Source of the DNA: Deltaproteobacteria bacterium
Lineage (GTDB): Bacteria > SAR324 > NAC60-12
NCBI GenBank assembly: GCA_002726945.1
Contig: PBTB01000126.1
Coordinates: 1 to 35,582 of the forward strand
Direction of reading: 5' to 3'
DNA: 35,582 nucleotides
How positions within the stretch are numbered: the first letter of the stretch is position 1; each line of letters starts with the position of its first letter. The notes under the pieces are model-generated. The model had not been told where the DNA came from. It was given only the letters and a program-made list of their open reading frames with translations, and searched no databases. The translations under genes and the position numbers were made by a program. This document shows, in pieces, positions 1-8,341 of this stretch.

Positions 1-71
1 AAACAAAAAACATGGATTCAATGATCTCGCAATATTATTAGGATGCGGATTATGGAATTTTCACTTAAAAT

Positions 72-1304
72 ATGCATAAATTATTTATAGGAATGTCTAT
101 TGATCTGGAGAACATCACTTGGCGCAGGACAATCGACCTCTGCGACCGGCAGCTCCGGAATTGCGAGGTCGGACTGGGGTCGAAGTTCGACGGCTTTGCG
201 CACAAGACCGGATTCGATATCGTGGCGGCCTCCGAGATCATGACAATCATGGCACTCGCCAAGGACATGGCCGACCTCCGGGAGCGGATTGGGCGTATTG
301 TGGTTGCCTACAACCGCAGCAACAAGCCCGTCTTCGCCCGCGAACTGAACTGCGTGGGTTCGATGTGCGTGATTCTCAGGGATGCCTTGCAGCCGAACTT
401 GGTGCAAACCACCGAACACACGCCGGTGTTCATCCACTGCGGACCCTTCGGGAATATCGCTCACGGCTGCAACAGCGTCCGGGCTACTCGGCTTTCGCTC
501 AAGCTCGCGCCGTATGTCATCACTGAAGCAGGCTTCGCGGCAGACCTTGGAGCCGAGAAGTTCCTCCACATCAAGTGCCGTCAGGCGGACCTCACGCCCA
601 GTGCAGGAGTCCTTGTTGCCACCGTGCGGGCACTCAAGTACCACGGGGGGATTGAGAAGGAAGCGCTTGGCATCGAAAACGTCAAGGCCGTGCGTATCGG
701 CTGTGCGAACCTGCAGACTCACGCTGAGAACGTTCAGAAGTACGGAATCCCGGTGGTCATCGCGCTCAACCGCTTTCCCACCGACACTCCGGCGGAACTG
801 GATGCGGTCCAGGAGTTTTGTGCCACCATGGGCATGGACTGTGCCCTCAGCGAGGTGGTTGCTCGTGGTGGCGACGGCGGCATTGAACTCGCCAAGAAGG
901 TCAAGGCACTCGCTGATAACAGCGTCGGAGAACGTGTTTCCCTTTACGATCTCAAGGATCCGATCAAGACTCGCATCGAAACACTCGCCCGCGAGGTGTA
1001 CCGAGCCGATGGAGTGGACTTCACTCCAGAAGCGGAAGCGGCCATCGTCCGTCTGGAGCAGAATGACCTAAGCGAGTGGCCGATCTGCATGGCGAAAACC
1101 CAGGCTTCCCTCTCGGACGATTCCAAGCAGCGCAATGCCCCCCGAGGCTGGCGGCTGCAAGTCCGGGAGGTCAAGGTATCCAACGGGGCCGGGTTCATCA
1201 TCGTGGTCACAGGCAAGATGATGCTGATGCCCGGAATGCCGAAACAATCGGCAGTGAACCTGATCGACATTGATGAATCCGGACGGATCTCCGGACTGTC
1301 CTGA
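72..1304 (+). CDS. fhs: Formate--tetrahydrofolate ligase, C-terminal part only (N-terminal P-loop region absent; possible pseudogene or rearranged gene)
   Basis: ITWRRTIDLCDRQLRNCEVGLGSKFDGFAHKTGFDIVAASEIMTIMALAKDMADL, ELNCVGSMCVILRDAL and HCGPFGNIAHGCNSV are characteristic Fhs segments; in-frame stop at 66-68 and AT-rich unrelated sequence precede them. Confidence 0.88.
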   Translation: MHKLFIGMSIDLENITWRRTIDLCDRQLRNCEVGLGSKFDGFAHKTGFDIVAASEIMTIMALAKDMADLRERIGRIVVAYNRSNKPVFARELNCVGSMCVILRDALQPNLVQTTEHTPVFIHCGPFGNIAHGCNSVRATRLSLKLAPYVITEAGFAADLGAEKFLHIKCRQADLTPSAGVLVATVRALKYHGGIEKEALGIENVKAVRIGCANLQTHAENVQKYGIPVVIALNRFPTDTPAELDAVQEFCATMGMDCALSEVVARGGDGGIELAKKVKALADNSVGERVSLYDLKDPIKTRIETLAREVYRADGVDFTPEAEAAIVRLEQNDLSEWPICMAKTQASLSDDSKQRNAPRGWRLQVREVKVSNGAGFIIVVTGKMMLMPGMPKQSAVNLIDIDESGRISGLS

Positions 1305-1306
1305 GC

Positions 1307-1684
1307 ATGGGATCGAAGACCTACACCACCCGGCTGCATAACCTTGTGGTCTATGCGTACCACGGGGTACATCCGGAGGAAAAAACCCTCGGTCAGCGCT
1401 TTGAAATCGACATCGAATTCACGCTTGCCAACCCCCCGCAACCGTGGCGGGATGACTTGCGGTCAACGGTCTCCTATGTCAACCTGAACCGTTTGGCTTC
1501 ACGCATTGCAGAGCGTGAGAAATTCGACCTGATCGAGACCCTTGCGGACCGGATGGTGGAGGAGGTCCGCAAGCATCCCCTGATCGCCTCAGTGACGATT
1601 CGAGTGCGCAAACCTTCCGTTCCCATCCAAGGCGTTGTGGACTACGTTGAGGTCGAGGTGAACTGGGAGGGGGACTCAAAATAA
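1307..1684 (+). CDS. folB: Dihydroneopterin aldolase
   Basis: LHNLVVYAYHGVHPEEKTLGQRFEIDIEF...SYVNL...FDLIETLADRMVEEV...VRKPSVPIQGVVDYVEVEV is typical of FolB. Confidence 0.9.
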   Translation: MGSKTYTTRLHNLVVYAYHGVHPEEKTLGQRFEIDIEFTLANPPQPWRDDLRSTVSYVNLNRLASRIAEREKFDLIETLADRMVEEVRKHPLIASVTIRVRKPSVPIQGVVDYVEVEVNWEGDSK

Positions 1685-1705
1685 TTCATTGAACAGGAGA
1701 AAAAT

Positions 1706-2185
1706 ATGAATTGGGAAGAAGCATGTGCGGCTCCAAGTTTATTGAACCTCCCCTATAAAATTGAATTAAACGAATGGGGGACCATTATGATGAGCCCGGT
1801 CAGTTTACAACACTCGTATTATGCAAAAGAAATTGGAATCCTTTTGGAAGAGTTCCTTGAGGGAGGGTTTTCATTACTTGAGGCTGCCGTCGAAACAACA
1901 AAAGGAACTCGTGTCCCGGATGTGGCTTGGTTTACACGGGAACATTGGCAAAAGAACAAAGGGAATTTTGCGGCATCCACTGCACCAATGATCTGTGTTG
2001 AAGTTCTTTCACCCAGCAATGCCTGGGGGGAAATGGAAGAAAAAAAAGCACTTTTTTTTGCAGCAGGTGCGGAAGAGGTTTGGGTTTGTGTGCCTGACGG
2101 GAAAATGCGTTTTTTCACGACCAATGGCGAAATCAAAAAATCAGAAATTGCTCCAGGATTTCCTCTGGAAATCATTCTCGACTGA
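1706..2185 (+). CDS. Uma2 family endonuclease (DUF820, PD-(D/E)XK fold)
   Basis: VPDVAWF, CVEVLSPSN and EEKKALFFAAGAEEVWVC motifs; RBS-like aggaga upstream; visibly AT-richer than flanks. Confidence 0.85.
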   Translation: MNWEEACAAPSLLNLPYKIELNEWGTIMMSPVSLQHSYYAKEIGILLEEFLEGGFSLLEAAVETTKGTRVPDVAWFTREHWQKNKGNFAASTAPMICVEVLSPSNAWGEMEEKKALFFAAGAEEVWVCVPDGKMRFFTTNGEIKKSEIAPGFPLEIILD

Positions 2186-2203
2186 AACTTTGATTGCTGT
2201 GAC

Positions 2204-2710
2204 ATGACGGATCTGTACGAATTTCTCGACACCCACGGCGTGACCTATGACCGGCATGACCACCCGCCGGTTTACACCGTTGAGGAGTCCAAGCAACTTA
2301 TCCCGGAGATTCCCGGAGGCAAGACCAAGAATTTGTTTCTGCGGGACAAGAAGGGGACGCGTCACATCCTGCTGACGGTGGAGCAGGACAAGCGGGTGGA
2401 CCTCAAGCGCGTCTCGGACGTGGCCGAGTCCAGCAAGTTGAGTTTTGGTTCGGCGGAGCGCCTCAAGCAGCATCTGGGAATCGAACCCGGATCGGTGAGC
2501 CTGCTCGCTCTTTTCAACGACCCTGACGGGCAGGTGGAGGTGTTCATTGACGAAGAGCTTTGGCAGGAGGAGGCTTTGCTCTGCCACCCGCTCCAGAATA
2601 CCAGCACCCTGAGCATTCCTCGGGAGGACATGGAGCGTTTTTTCGAGGCGACTGGACATAGTTTCCGGCTCGTCACGGTACCTGTATCAGAAAATCCAAC
2701 CGATCACTAA
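2204..2710 (+). CDS. Prolyl-tRNA deacylase / YbaK-ProX-type aminoacyl-tRNA editing protein
   Basis: FLDTHGVTYDRHDHPPVYTVEE..., GGKTKNLFLRDKKGTRHILLTV, GSVSLLALFND...VEVFID. Confidence 0.88.
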   Translation: MTDLYEFLDTHGVTYDRHDHPPVYTVEESKQLIPEIPGGKTKNLFLRDKKGTRHILLTVEQDKRVDLKRVSDVAESSKLSFGSAERLKQHLGIEPGSVSLLALFNDPDGQVEVFIDEELWQEEALLCHPLQNTSTLSIPREDMERFFEATGHSFRLVTVPVSENPTDH

Positions 2711-2729
2711 ACACAAGCAAGGAGCAGCA

Positions 2730-4043
2730 ATGTCCCGCACAGCAGACGCCATCATCATCGGTGCCGGCGTGATCGGTTCCAACATCGCCTTTGAGTTGGC
2801 AAAACGCGGATACAAAACCCTCAACATTGACAAACTGCCCGCCTCCGGGTATGGCTCAACAAGCAACTCGTGTGCGATTGTCCGGGCACACTACTCCACT
2901 TGGGATGGCGTGGCGATGGCCTACGAGGGCTTCTTCTACTGGGACAACTGGGAGGACTACCTTGGCGTCAAGGACGAGCGCGGCATGGCCAAGTACATGA
3001 AAACCGGCTCCTGCATGTTCATGCTCCAAGGCACAGACCACAGCAAGAAGTCCCTCAAGTACTTCAAGGAAATCGGCATTGAACACGAACTCTGGGACTT
3101 GGACACGCTCAAGCAGCGCATGCCGATCTACACCCACGACCAGTATGGCGGCACCACCCGTCCGGATGAGGACGAGCATTTCTTCGACAAAACCGGCGAA
3201 AAAATCGAAGGCGCGGTGTACACCCCCGGTTCTGGATACGTCAGCGACCCGCAACTGGCCTCCCACAACCTGCAAGTGGCCGCAGAAGCCCAGGGTGGTG
3301 CATTTCTCTTCAACACTGAAACCACCGCCATCCGACAGGAGAACGAACACGTATTGGGGGTCACGCTCAGTACCGGAGAACAGGTCGACGCTTCAATCGT
3401 GATCAACGTCGCCGGACCGCATTCCTTCGTCATCAACCGCATGGCCGGGGTCGAGGATGACATGAACATCAAGACCAAGGCCCTGCGCCATGAAGTCCAC
3501 CATGTCCCCGCGCCGAAGGGTTTCAACTTCGAGCAGGACGGCATGCACACCTCGGATGGCGACAACGCCATCTATTTCCGTCCGGAAACCGGCAACACCA
3601 TTCTGATTGGCAGTGAGGATCCCGCGTGTGATCCGAAGGAGTGGATTGACAATCCGGACCACTTCAACAACCAGATCACGGAATCGCAATGGAAGGCGCA
3701 GGTGTATCGCTGCGCCCGCCGCATTCCGGATTTGGAGATCCCGTCCCGCACTCGTGGGGTCGTGGACCTGTACGACGTTTCGGATGACTGGATTCCGCTT
3801 TACGACAAGTCGTGCCTCAAGGGCTACTACATGGCCATTGGCTCGAGCGGGAACCAGTTCAAGAACGCCTCGGTGGCTGCGCACTGCATGGCCGAGTTGA
3901 TCGTGGCTTGCGAGGGGGGACAGGAGCACGACAAAGACCCTGTTCAGGTGAAGACGGTTCACACCGGCCTGACCCTCAACATGGGCTTCTATTCCCGCAA
4001 GCGCGAGATCAATCCCAACAGCAGTTTTTCGGTGAACGGCTGA
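2730..4043 (+). CDS. FAD-dependent oxidoreductase (DAO superfamily)
   Basis: N-terminal dinucleotide-binding motif IIIGAGVIGSNIAFELAKRG; DAO-like C-terminus with GSSGNQFKNA; no RHDAV (FMN-His) motif. Confidence 0.85.
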   Translation: MSRTADAIIIGAGVIGSNIAFELAKRGYKTLNIDKLPASGYGSTSNSCAIVRAHYSTWDGVAMAYEGFFYWDNWEDYLGVKDERGMAKYMKTGSCMFMLQGTDHSKKSLKYFKEIGIEHELWDLDTLKQRMPIYTHDQYGGTTRPDEDEHFFDKTGEKIEGAVYTPGSGYVSDPQLASHNLQVAAEAQGGAFLFNTETTAIRQENEHVLGVTLSTGEQVDASIVINVAGPHSFVINRMAGVEDDMNIKTKALRHEVHHVPAPKGFNFEQDGMHTSDGDNAIYFRPETGNTILIGSEDPACDPKEWIDNPDHFNNQITESQWKAQVYRCARRIPDLEIPSRTRGVVDLYDVSDDWIPLYDKSCLKGYYMAIGSSGNQFKNASVAAHCMAELIVACEGGQEHDKDPVQVKTVHTGLTLNMGFYSRKREINPNSSFSVNG

Positions 4044-4046
4044 CGG

Positions 4047-4280
4047 ATGCCGTTCCGCTTCTTGAAGCATACCCAGGAACGGCTTCAGGGACGGGGCCTT
4101 GCCTCTGGAGTTGCTTCGGCGGGTGCTGGAAGCTCCAGAGCAGCAAGTCCCGGGTGCCCAAGGAACGGTTGTTTACCAGTCTCGCTTCAAACTGCCGTGA
4201 ACGAAAATGCGGATCCCGCTGTTGTAACAACGGTGTACCTCACTTCGAAAGTTGAGAAATCCTGGAAGGAGGAGCCCTGA
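4047..4280 (+). pseudogene. Degraded DUF4258 domain protein (toxin-like partner of DUF2283) with two frameshifts
   Basis: Frame 0: HTQERLQGRGL; frame 1 (about 4102-4199): PLELLRRVLEAPEQQVPGAQGTVVYQSRFKLP*; frame 0 again: VNENADPAVVTTVYLTSKVEKSWKEEP*. Together they resemble one DUF4258 domain. Confidence 0.6.
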
Positions 4281-4432
4281 AAATCCACGACGATCCGGAA
4301 GTTGACATTCTCTACATCCAGATCCGGAATGCGAAAGTCGCCTCGCGAAGAGGAGCCGCCGGGAGTGGTGTGGATTATGCGGAAGACCGCGAAATCGCAG
4401 GCATCGAACTCCACATCATGCTTCTGAGGTGA
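4277..4432 (+). CDS. DUF2283 family small protein (51 aa), apparent CTG start overlapping the upstream stop (CTGA); possibly decayed
   Basis: KIHDDPEVDILYIQIRNAKVASRRGAAGSGVDYAEDREIAGIELHIMLLR matches the DUF2283 pattern (YDPEaDaLYI..., vDyde.g.ivGIEil); ggaaggagga RBS just upstream; absent from the ORF track for lack of an accepted start. Confidence 0.65.
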   Translation: MKIHDDPEVDILYIQIRNAKVASRRGAAGSGVDYAEDREIAGIELHIMLLR

Positions 4433-4441
4433 TCGCACCTC
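4426..4441 (+). repeat. Hairpin GAGGTG-ATCG-CACCTC at the 3' end of the DUF2283 ORF
   Basis: Perfect 6-bp stem, 4-nt loop, followed by a second potential stem GGTGG/CCGCC in the soxD leader. Confidence 0.4.
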
Positions 4442-4506
4442 TGAACCCGGTGGGGAAAGCCGCCTGAAGGTCTCCCGGTCACAGTAACCTGACAAAGGAA
4501 CAGCGC

Positions 4507-4794
4507 ATGAGTTTCCAACTGAGTTGCCCGAACTGCGGAAAGCGCGCCGTTGGCGAGTTTGCCTTCAGAAGTGAAGTGCTGGAGCGACCCTCGCAAGACG
4601 ATGACTTCCGGAAATGGGCTGAGTATGTGTATCTGCGCCGCAACCACCGGGGCAAGCAGCTTGAGTGGTGGTACCACCGAGGTGGCTGCCAAAGCTGGTT
4701 TCTTGTGGAGCGAGACACCGTGAATAACACGGATCACTGCAGCTTTTGGTACAAAGACCTCCAGCAGGTTCTGGCCACAGAAAAGGAGGGCTGA
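4507..4794 (+). CDS. soxD: Sarcosine oxidase subunit delta
   Basis: CPNCGKR...EFAFRSEVLERP...EWAEYVYLRRN-like...EWWYHRGGCQSWFLVERDTVNN: typical SoxD with zinc-binding residues. Confidence 0.93.
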   Translation: MSFQLSCPNCGKRAVGEFAFRSEVLERPSQDDDFRKWAEYVYLRRNHRGKQLEWWYHRGGCQSWFLVERDTVNNTDHCSFWYKDLQQVLATEKEG

Positions 4795-7676
4795 TGGCAC
4801 GACGCATCCAAGCACACCGCTACCTCACCTTGCCGGAGCGTGGCAGGGAGATTTCCTTTAAGTACAACGGGAAGACCCTCACAGGCTACGAGACCGACAC
4901 CATTGCCTCCGCACTGATGGCAGAGGAGGTCAAGATCACGAGCCGCAGTTTCAAGTACCACCGCCCTCGCGGGCAGTTCGACGCCGAGGGGCACGGCCCG
5001 GAAGTGCTGGTCACGGTGGACGACGAACCGAACCTCTGGGCAGACCTGATTCCGCTCCGTGACGGCATGGAGGTCAAGTCGCAAAACACCTGGCCGTCTC
5101 CGGAGTTCGACATCGCGGCAGTCAACCAAGTCACCGTTCCCATGCTCCCGAACGGGTTTTACTACAAGATGTTCCACAAGCCCAAGTGGGTGTGGCCGCT
5201 TGCGGAAGCACAAATCCGCAAGGTCGCCGGGCTTGGGAAGATCGACATCAAGGGACGGCACAACAAGCGGCGCTACGAAAAGCGCTACCGCTTTCCGGAT
5301 GTCTGCGTGATTGGCGGTGGCCCCGCAGGTTTGGGTGCGGCGCTGGCAGCGTTGGAAGAGGGCAAGCAGGTGCTGCTCATCGAGAACCGCGCCGAACTCG
5401 GAGGCCACTCGCTTTTTGACCTGTCTCCAGTGTCCGGAAGCCCGGTTTCCGAACTGAACGGCCAGCCGGCCTACCAGGCGGTGCAGACGCTGATTGAGGA
5501 GTTGGCGGATTCCCCGAATCTGGAGGTGATGGTCAACACCACGGTCTTTGCGCTTTACGAGGACAACCTCGTGGCGGCGCAGTGCGGCAGCGACATGTTC
5601 AAGATTCGCGCAGAATCGGTGGTCCTCTGCCCCGGAGCGACCGACCGCCTGCTGGTGTTTGAGAACAACGACCTTCCCGGAGTGATAAGCGCCCGGGCCG
5701 TCGAGCGCAGCATCGCCCGCCACGGCGTGCTTCCGGACGAGGACGCGGTGGTTGTGACCACGCACGACGGCGGCTACCACACTGCGATGATGCTCCACGG
5801 GGCAGGCGCAAAAGTGATGGCGGTCGTGGACTCCCGCACGGGCAACACCCCTGGACACTTCGAGAACCAGGCCCGTGAGGCTGGCATCGAAATCCACAAG
5901 GGGCACACCGTCCACCGCGCACGCGGAGGTCGGTTCGTCACTGGAATGGATGTTGGTTCGCCAACGGGCAGCGACACCACTCGCTCCTTCAACTGTGATC
6001 TGCTCGTGCTGGCCGTTGGCTTCAAACCCACGCTCAACCTGCTCTCGATGGGGCGCAAGACCCCAGTGTGGAACATCGAACGCGGCATTCTGCAAGTGAA
6101 CGAACTGCCGGAGCACATCTACTCCGCAGGCGAAGTTCACGGCAACGCTTCCTTTGGGCGACTGCTGGAAGAAGGCAGTACTGCCGGAAAAGCAGCAGCC
6201 CAAGGCGCGGCCAATCCCGCAACCTCCCGGACGGCGGAAGAGATCATCGCGGCCTTGCCTGCCGACATCGAGTGTGGCGGCAAGAACCACTTCATCTGCA
6301 AGTGCATGGATGTCACCCGCAACGAGGCGCAGGCTTCGATCGGCGAGGGCTACGATCAGGTGGAATCGCTCAAGCGCTACACCAGCATGGGCATGGGTCC
6401 GTGTCAGGGCAAGAGCTGTCACGAGGCCATTGCCCGGCTGGCAGCCATCGACACAGGGCTGTCTCCGGAAGAGGCCATGCCGACCACGATGCGCCCACCG
6501 TTCATGCCCACGACCTTCGGGATTCTGGCAGGACGCGCACCGCACCTTGGACCAATCCGGCGCACCGCGATGCACCACGCCCACATCGACCGGAACGTGA
6601 AGTTCCTCGATGCCGGACAGTGGAAGCGTCCGGAATACTACACCACTCCCGAGGAGGAGGTCAAGCATGTCCGCACGAAGATCGGCATGATTGACGTCAG
6701 CACCCTCGGAAAGATCGAACTTTCGGGTCCGGATGCGCTGGACTTCCTGCACTTCCTGCTGCCCGGTAAATTTCGGAAGCTTGCCGTGGGGAAAACGCGC
6801 TACTCTATGATGATCGCCGAGGACGGCATTCTCTTTGAGGACGGCACACTTTCGCACGTCTCCGAGGGACGCTACTACCTCTCGACCACCACAGGGAATC
6901 AGGATGCGATCATGTCGATGATGATGTGGTGGCTCACGGTGGAACCCCGCGACGTGCAGGTCAAAAACCTCAGCGGGGCCAATGCGGCAATCAATGTCAC
7001 CGGTTCCGGAACACGGGAATTCCTGCAACCGCTCACGGATGTTGACCTCTCCAACGAGGCATTCCCGTACATGGCGTGCCGGGAAGGCAGCATCGCCGGT
7101 GTTCCGGTGGTGATGTTCCGGATTGGCTTCACAGGCGAGTTGGGATACGAAATCCACTACCCCGCCGAATACGGCGAGTCGCTGTGGAATCACCTGCTCG
7201 AAGAGGGAAAATCGCAGGACGTCAAGCCCTTCGGGGTCGAGACGCAGCGCATCCTGCGTCTGGAGAAGGGGCACTTGATCCCCGGAACCGACACGGACGC
7301 GCTCAGCAATCCCTATGAAGCCGGAGTCGGCTTCACCATCAAGGATGACAAACCCGACTTTCTCGGCAAGGCATTTCTCAAGGATTTCAAGGATCGTGGC
7401 ATCAAGAACCGTTTGGTGCCGTATGTCCTCGACAAGGGCGTGGTGATTCCGGAGGACGGAGTCGCGGTGATCGAACAGGGCAAGGCCGTTGGCCGCGTCA
7501 CCAGTTCCCGCACCAGCCCCACACTGGAACAAGGGATTGGACTCGTCTGGCTCCCAGACGGCATGGCGAAGACCAACCAACGTTTCACGATCCGCAACCG
7601 AAAAGGAGTTGATACGAACGCAATCGTGATCGATCATGCCTCGTATGATCCACATGGAGAAAGGCTGAAGTCATGA
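4794..7676 (+). CDS. soxA: Sarcosine oxidase subunit alpha-like protein with FAD/NAD domain, central CxC...CxxxxC motif and C-terminal GcvT-like domain
   Basis: GGGPAGLGAALAALEEGKQVLLIENRAELGG; HFICKCMDVT...GMGPCQGKSC; GcvT-like C-terminus (TKIGMIDVSTLGKIELSGPDALDFL). ATG at 4794 overlaps the soxD stop (TGATG); preferred over 4746. Confidence 0.92.
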   Translation: MARRIQAHRYLTLPERGREISFKYNGKTLTGYETDTIASALMAEEVKITSRSFKYHRPRGQFDAEGHGPEVLVTVDDEPNLWADLIPLRDGMEVKSQNTWPSPEFDIAAVNQVTVPMLPNGFYYKMFHKPKWVWPLAEAQIRKVAGLGKIDIKGRHNKRRYEKRYRFPDVCVIGGGPAGLGAALAALEEGKQVLLIENRAELGGHSLFDLSPVSGSPVSELNGQPAYQAVQTLIEELADSPNLEVMVNTTVFALYEDNLVAAQCGSDMFKIRAESVVLCPGATDRLLVFENNDLPGVISARAVERSIARHGVLPDEDAVVVTTHDGGYHTAMMLHGAGAKVMAVVDSRTGNTPGHFENQAREAGIEIHKGHTVHRARGGRFVTGMDVGSPTGSDTTRSFNCDLLVLAVGFKPTLNLLSMGRKTPVWNIERGILQVNELPEHIYSAGEVHGNASFGRLLEEGSTAGKAAAQGAANPATSRTAEEIIAALPADIECGGKNHFICKCMDVTRNEAQASIGEGYDQVESLKRYTSMGMGPCQGKSCHEAIARLAAIDTGLSPEEAMPTTMRPPFMPTTFGILAGRAPHLGPIRRTAMHHAHIDRNVKFLDAGQWKRPEYYTTPEEEVKHVRTKIGMIDVSTLGKIELSGPDALDFLHFLLPGKFRKLAVGKTRYSMMIAEDGILFEDGTLSHVSEGRYYLSTTTGNQDAIMSMMMWWLTVEPRDVQVKNLSGANAAINVTGSGTREFLQPLTDVDLSNEAFPYMACREGSIAGVPVVMFRIGFTGELGYEIHYPAEYGESLWNHLLEEGKSQDVKPFGVETQRILRLEKGHLIPGTDTDALSNPYEAGVGFTIKDDKPDFLGKAFLKDFKDRGIKNRLVPYVLDKGVVIPEDGVAVIEQGKAVGRVTSSRTSPTLEQGIGLVWLPDGMAKTNQRFTIRNRKGVDTNAIVIDHASYDPHGERLKS

Positions 7677-8341
7677 CTGCCTTACTGAAACACAGTGCGC
7701 TCTCAGGAGTGTACCGGATGAACGGTGCGAAGACCACCACGGTGGCAGGCTGGGAGATCGCCGAATCCTTTGGGGACACCTCCCGCGAACAAAGGCAACT
7801 TGCCGAAGGTGCGGTCCTCGTGGACTGGTCCCACATCGGCAAGCTCGCCCTCTCGCGGGGGGATGCGGCAGCCGTTGCCGAACAGGCGATTCCCGGTGCG
7901 GCCAAGGCGGCTGTGCTTGGCACGACCGGCAATCAGGACCAAGTCGCCCTCCGGCTCACGGAGAACGACTATCAGTTGCTCTGCCAACCCGGACAGGAGC
8001 AAGCCCTTTTGGAGAAGATGGACCAGGCCAAAAGCACAGTCACGGACTCCACCGGGGCACTGGCGTGCTTTGCGCTGGGAGGTCCACGACGGGACGAGGT
8101 GCTGGAGCGTTCAACGGCCGTTGACCTGCGACGCGACAAGGTGGTTCCCGGATCCGTGATCCAACTCACGATCCACACGATTCACTGCACCCTCTACCGC
8201 ACGGAAAACCTTGAAATCATCACCCACTCCCGTACCCTCTCGGAGTCGCTCTACGATGGCCTGATGGATGTCGGTGTGGGGGTTGGACTGATGCCCGCAG
8301 GACTGGGGACGATTCCAGTTTCATTTGAGGAGGAGAAGTGA
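7673..8341 (+). CDS. soxG: Sarcosine oxidase subunit gamma-like
   Basis: ATGA overlap with soxA; GcvT-like fold sequence, position and size fit SoxG. Confidence 0.8.
   Translation: MTALLKHSALSGVYRMNGAKTTTVAGWEIAESFGDTSREQRQLAEGAVLVDWSHIGKLALSRGDAAAVAEQAIPGAAKAAVLGTTGNQDQVALRLTENDYQLLCQPGQEQALLEKMDQAKSTVTDSTGALACFALGGPRRDEVLERSTAVDLRRDKVVPGSVIQLTIHTIHCTLYRTENLEIITHSRTLSESLYDGLMDVGVGVGLMPAGLGTIPVSFEEEK

Noticed and set aside
4433-4506. Possible cobalamin- or glycine-riboswitch-like sequence (GGTC-CCGGTCACAGTAACC) before soxD
   Set aside because: Only superficial similarity; the conserved core boxes of either class are not present in correct order, so only a generic structured leader is reported
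4734-7655. 973-aa ORF on the minus strand exactly antisense to soxA
   Set aside because: Composition (His, Arg, Val, Gly rich, no recognisable domain) is typical of shadow ORFs opposite GC-rich genes that avoid TTA/CTA/TCA codons; the plus strand encodes clear SoxA
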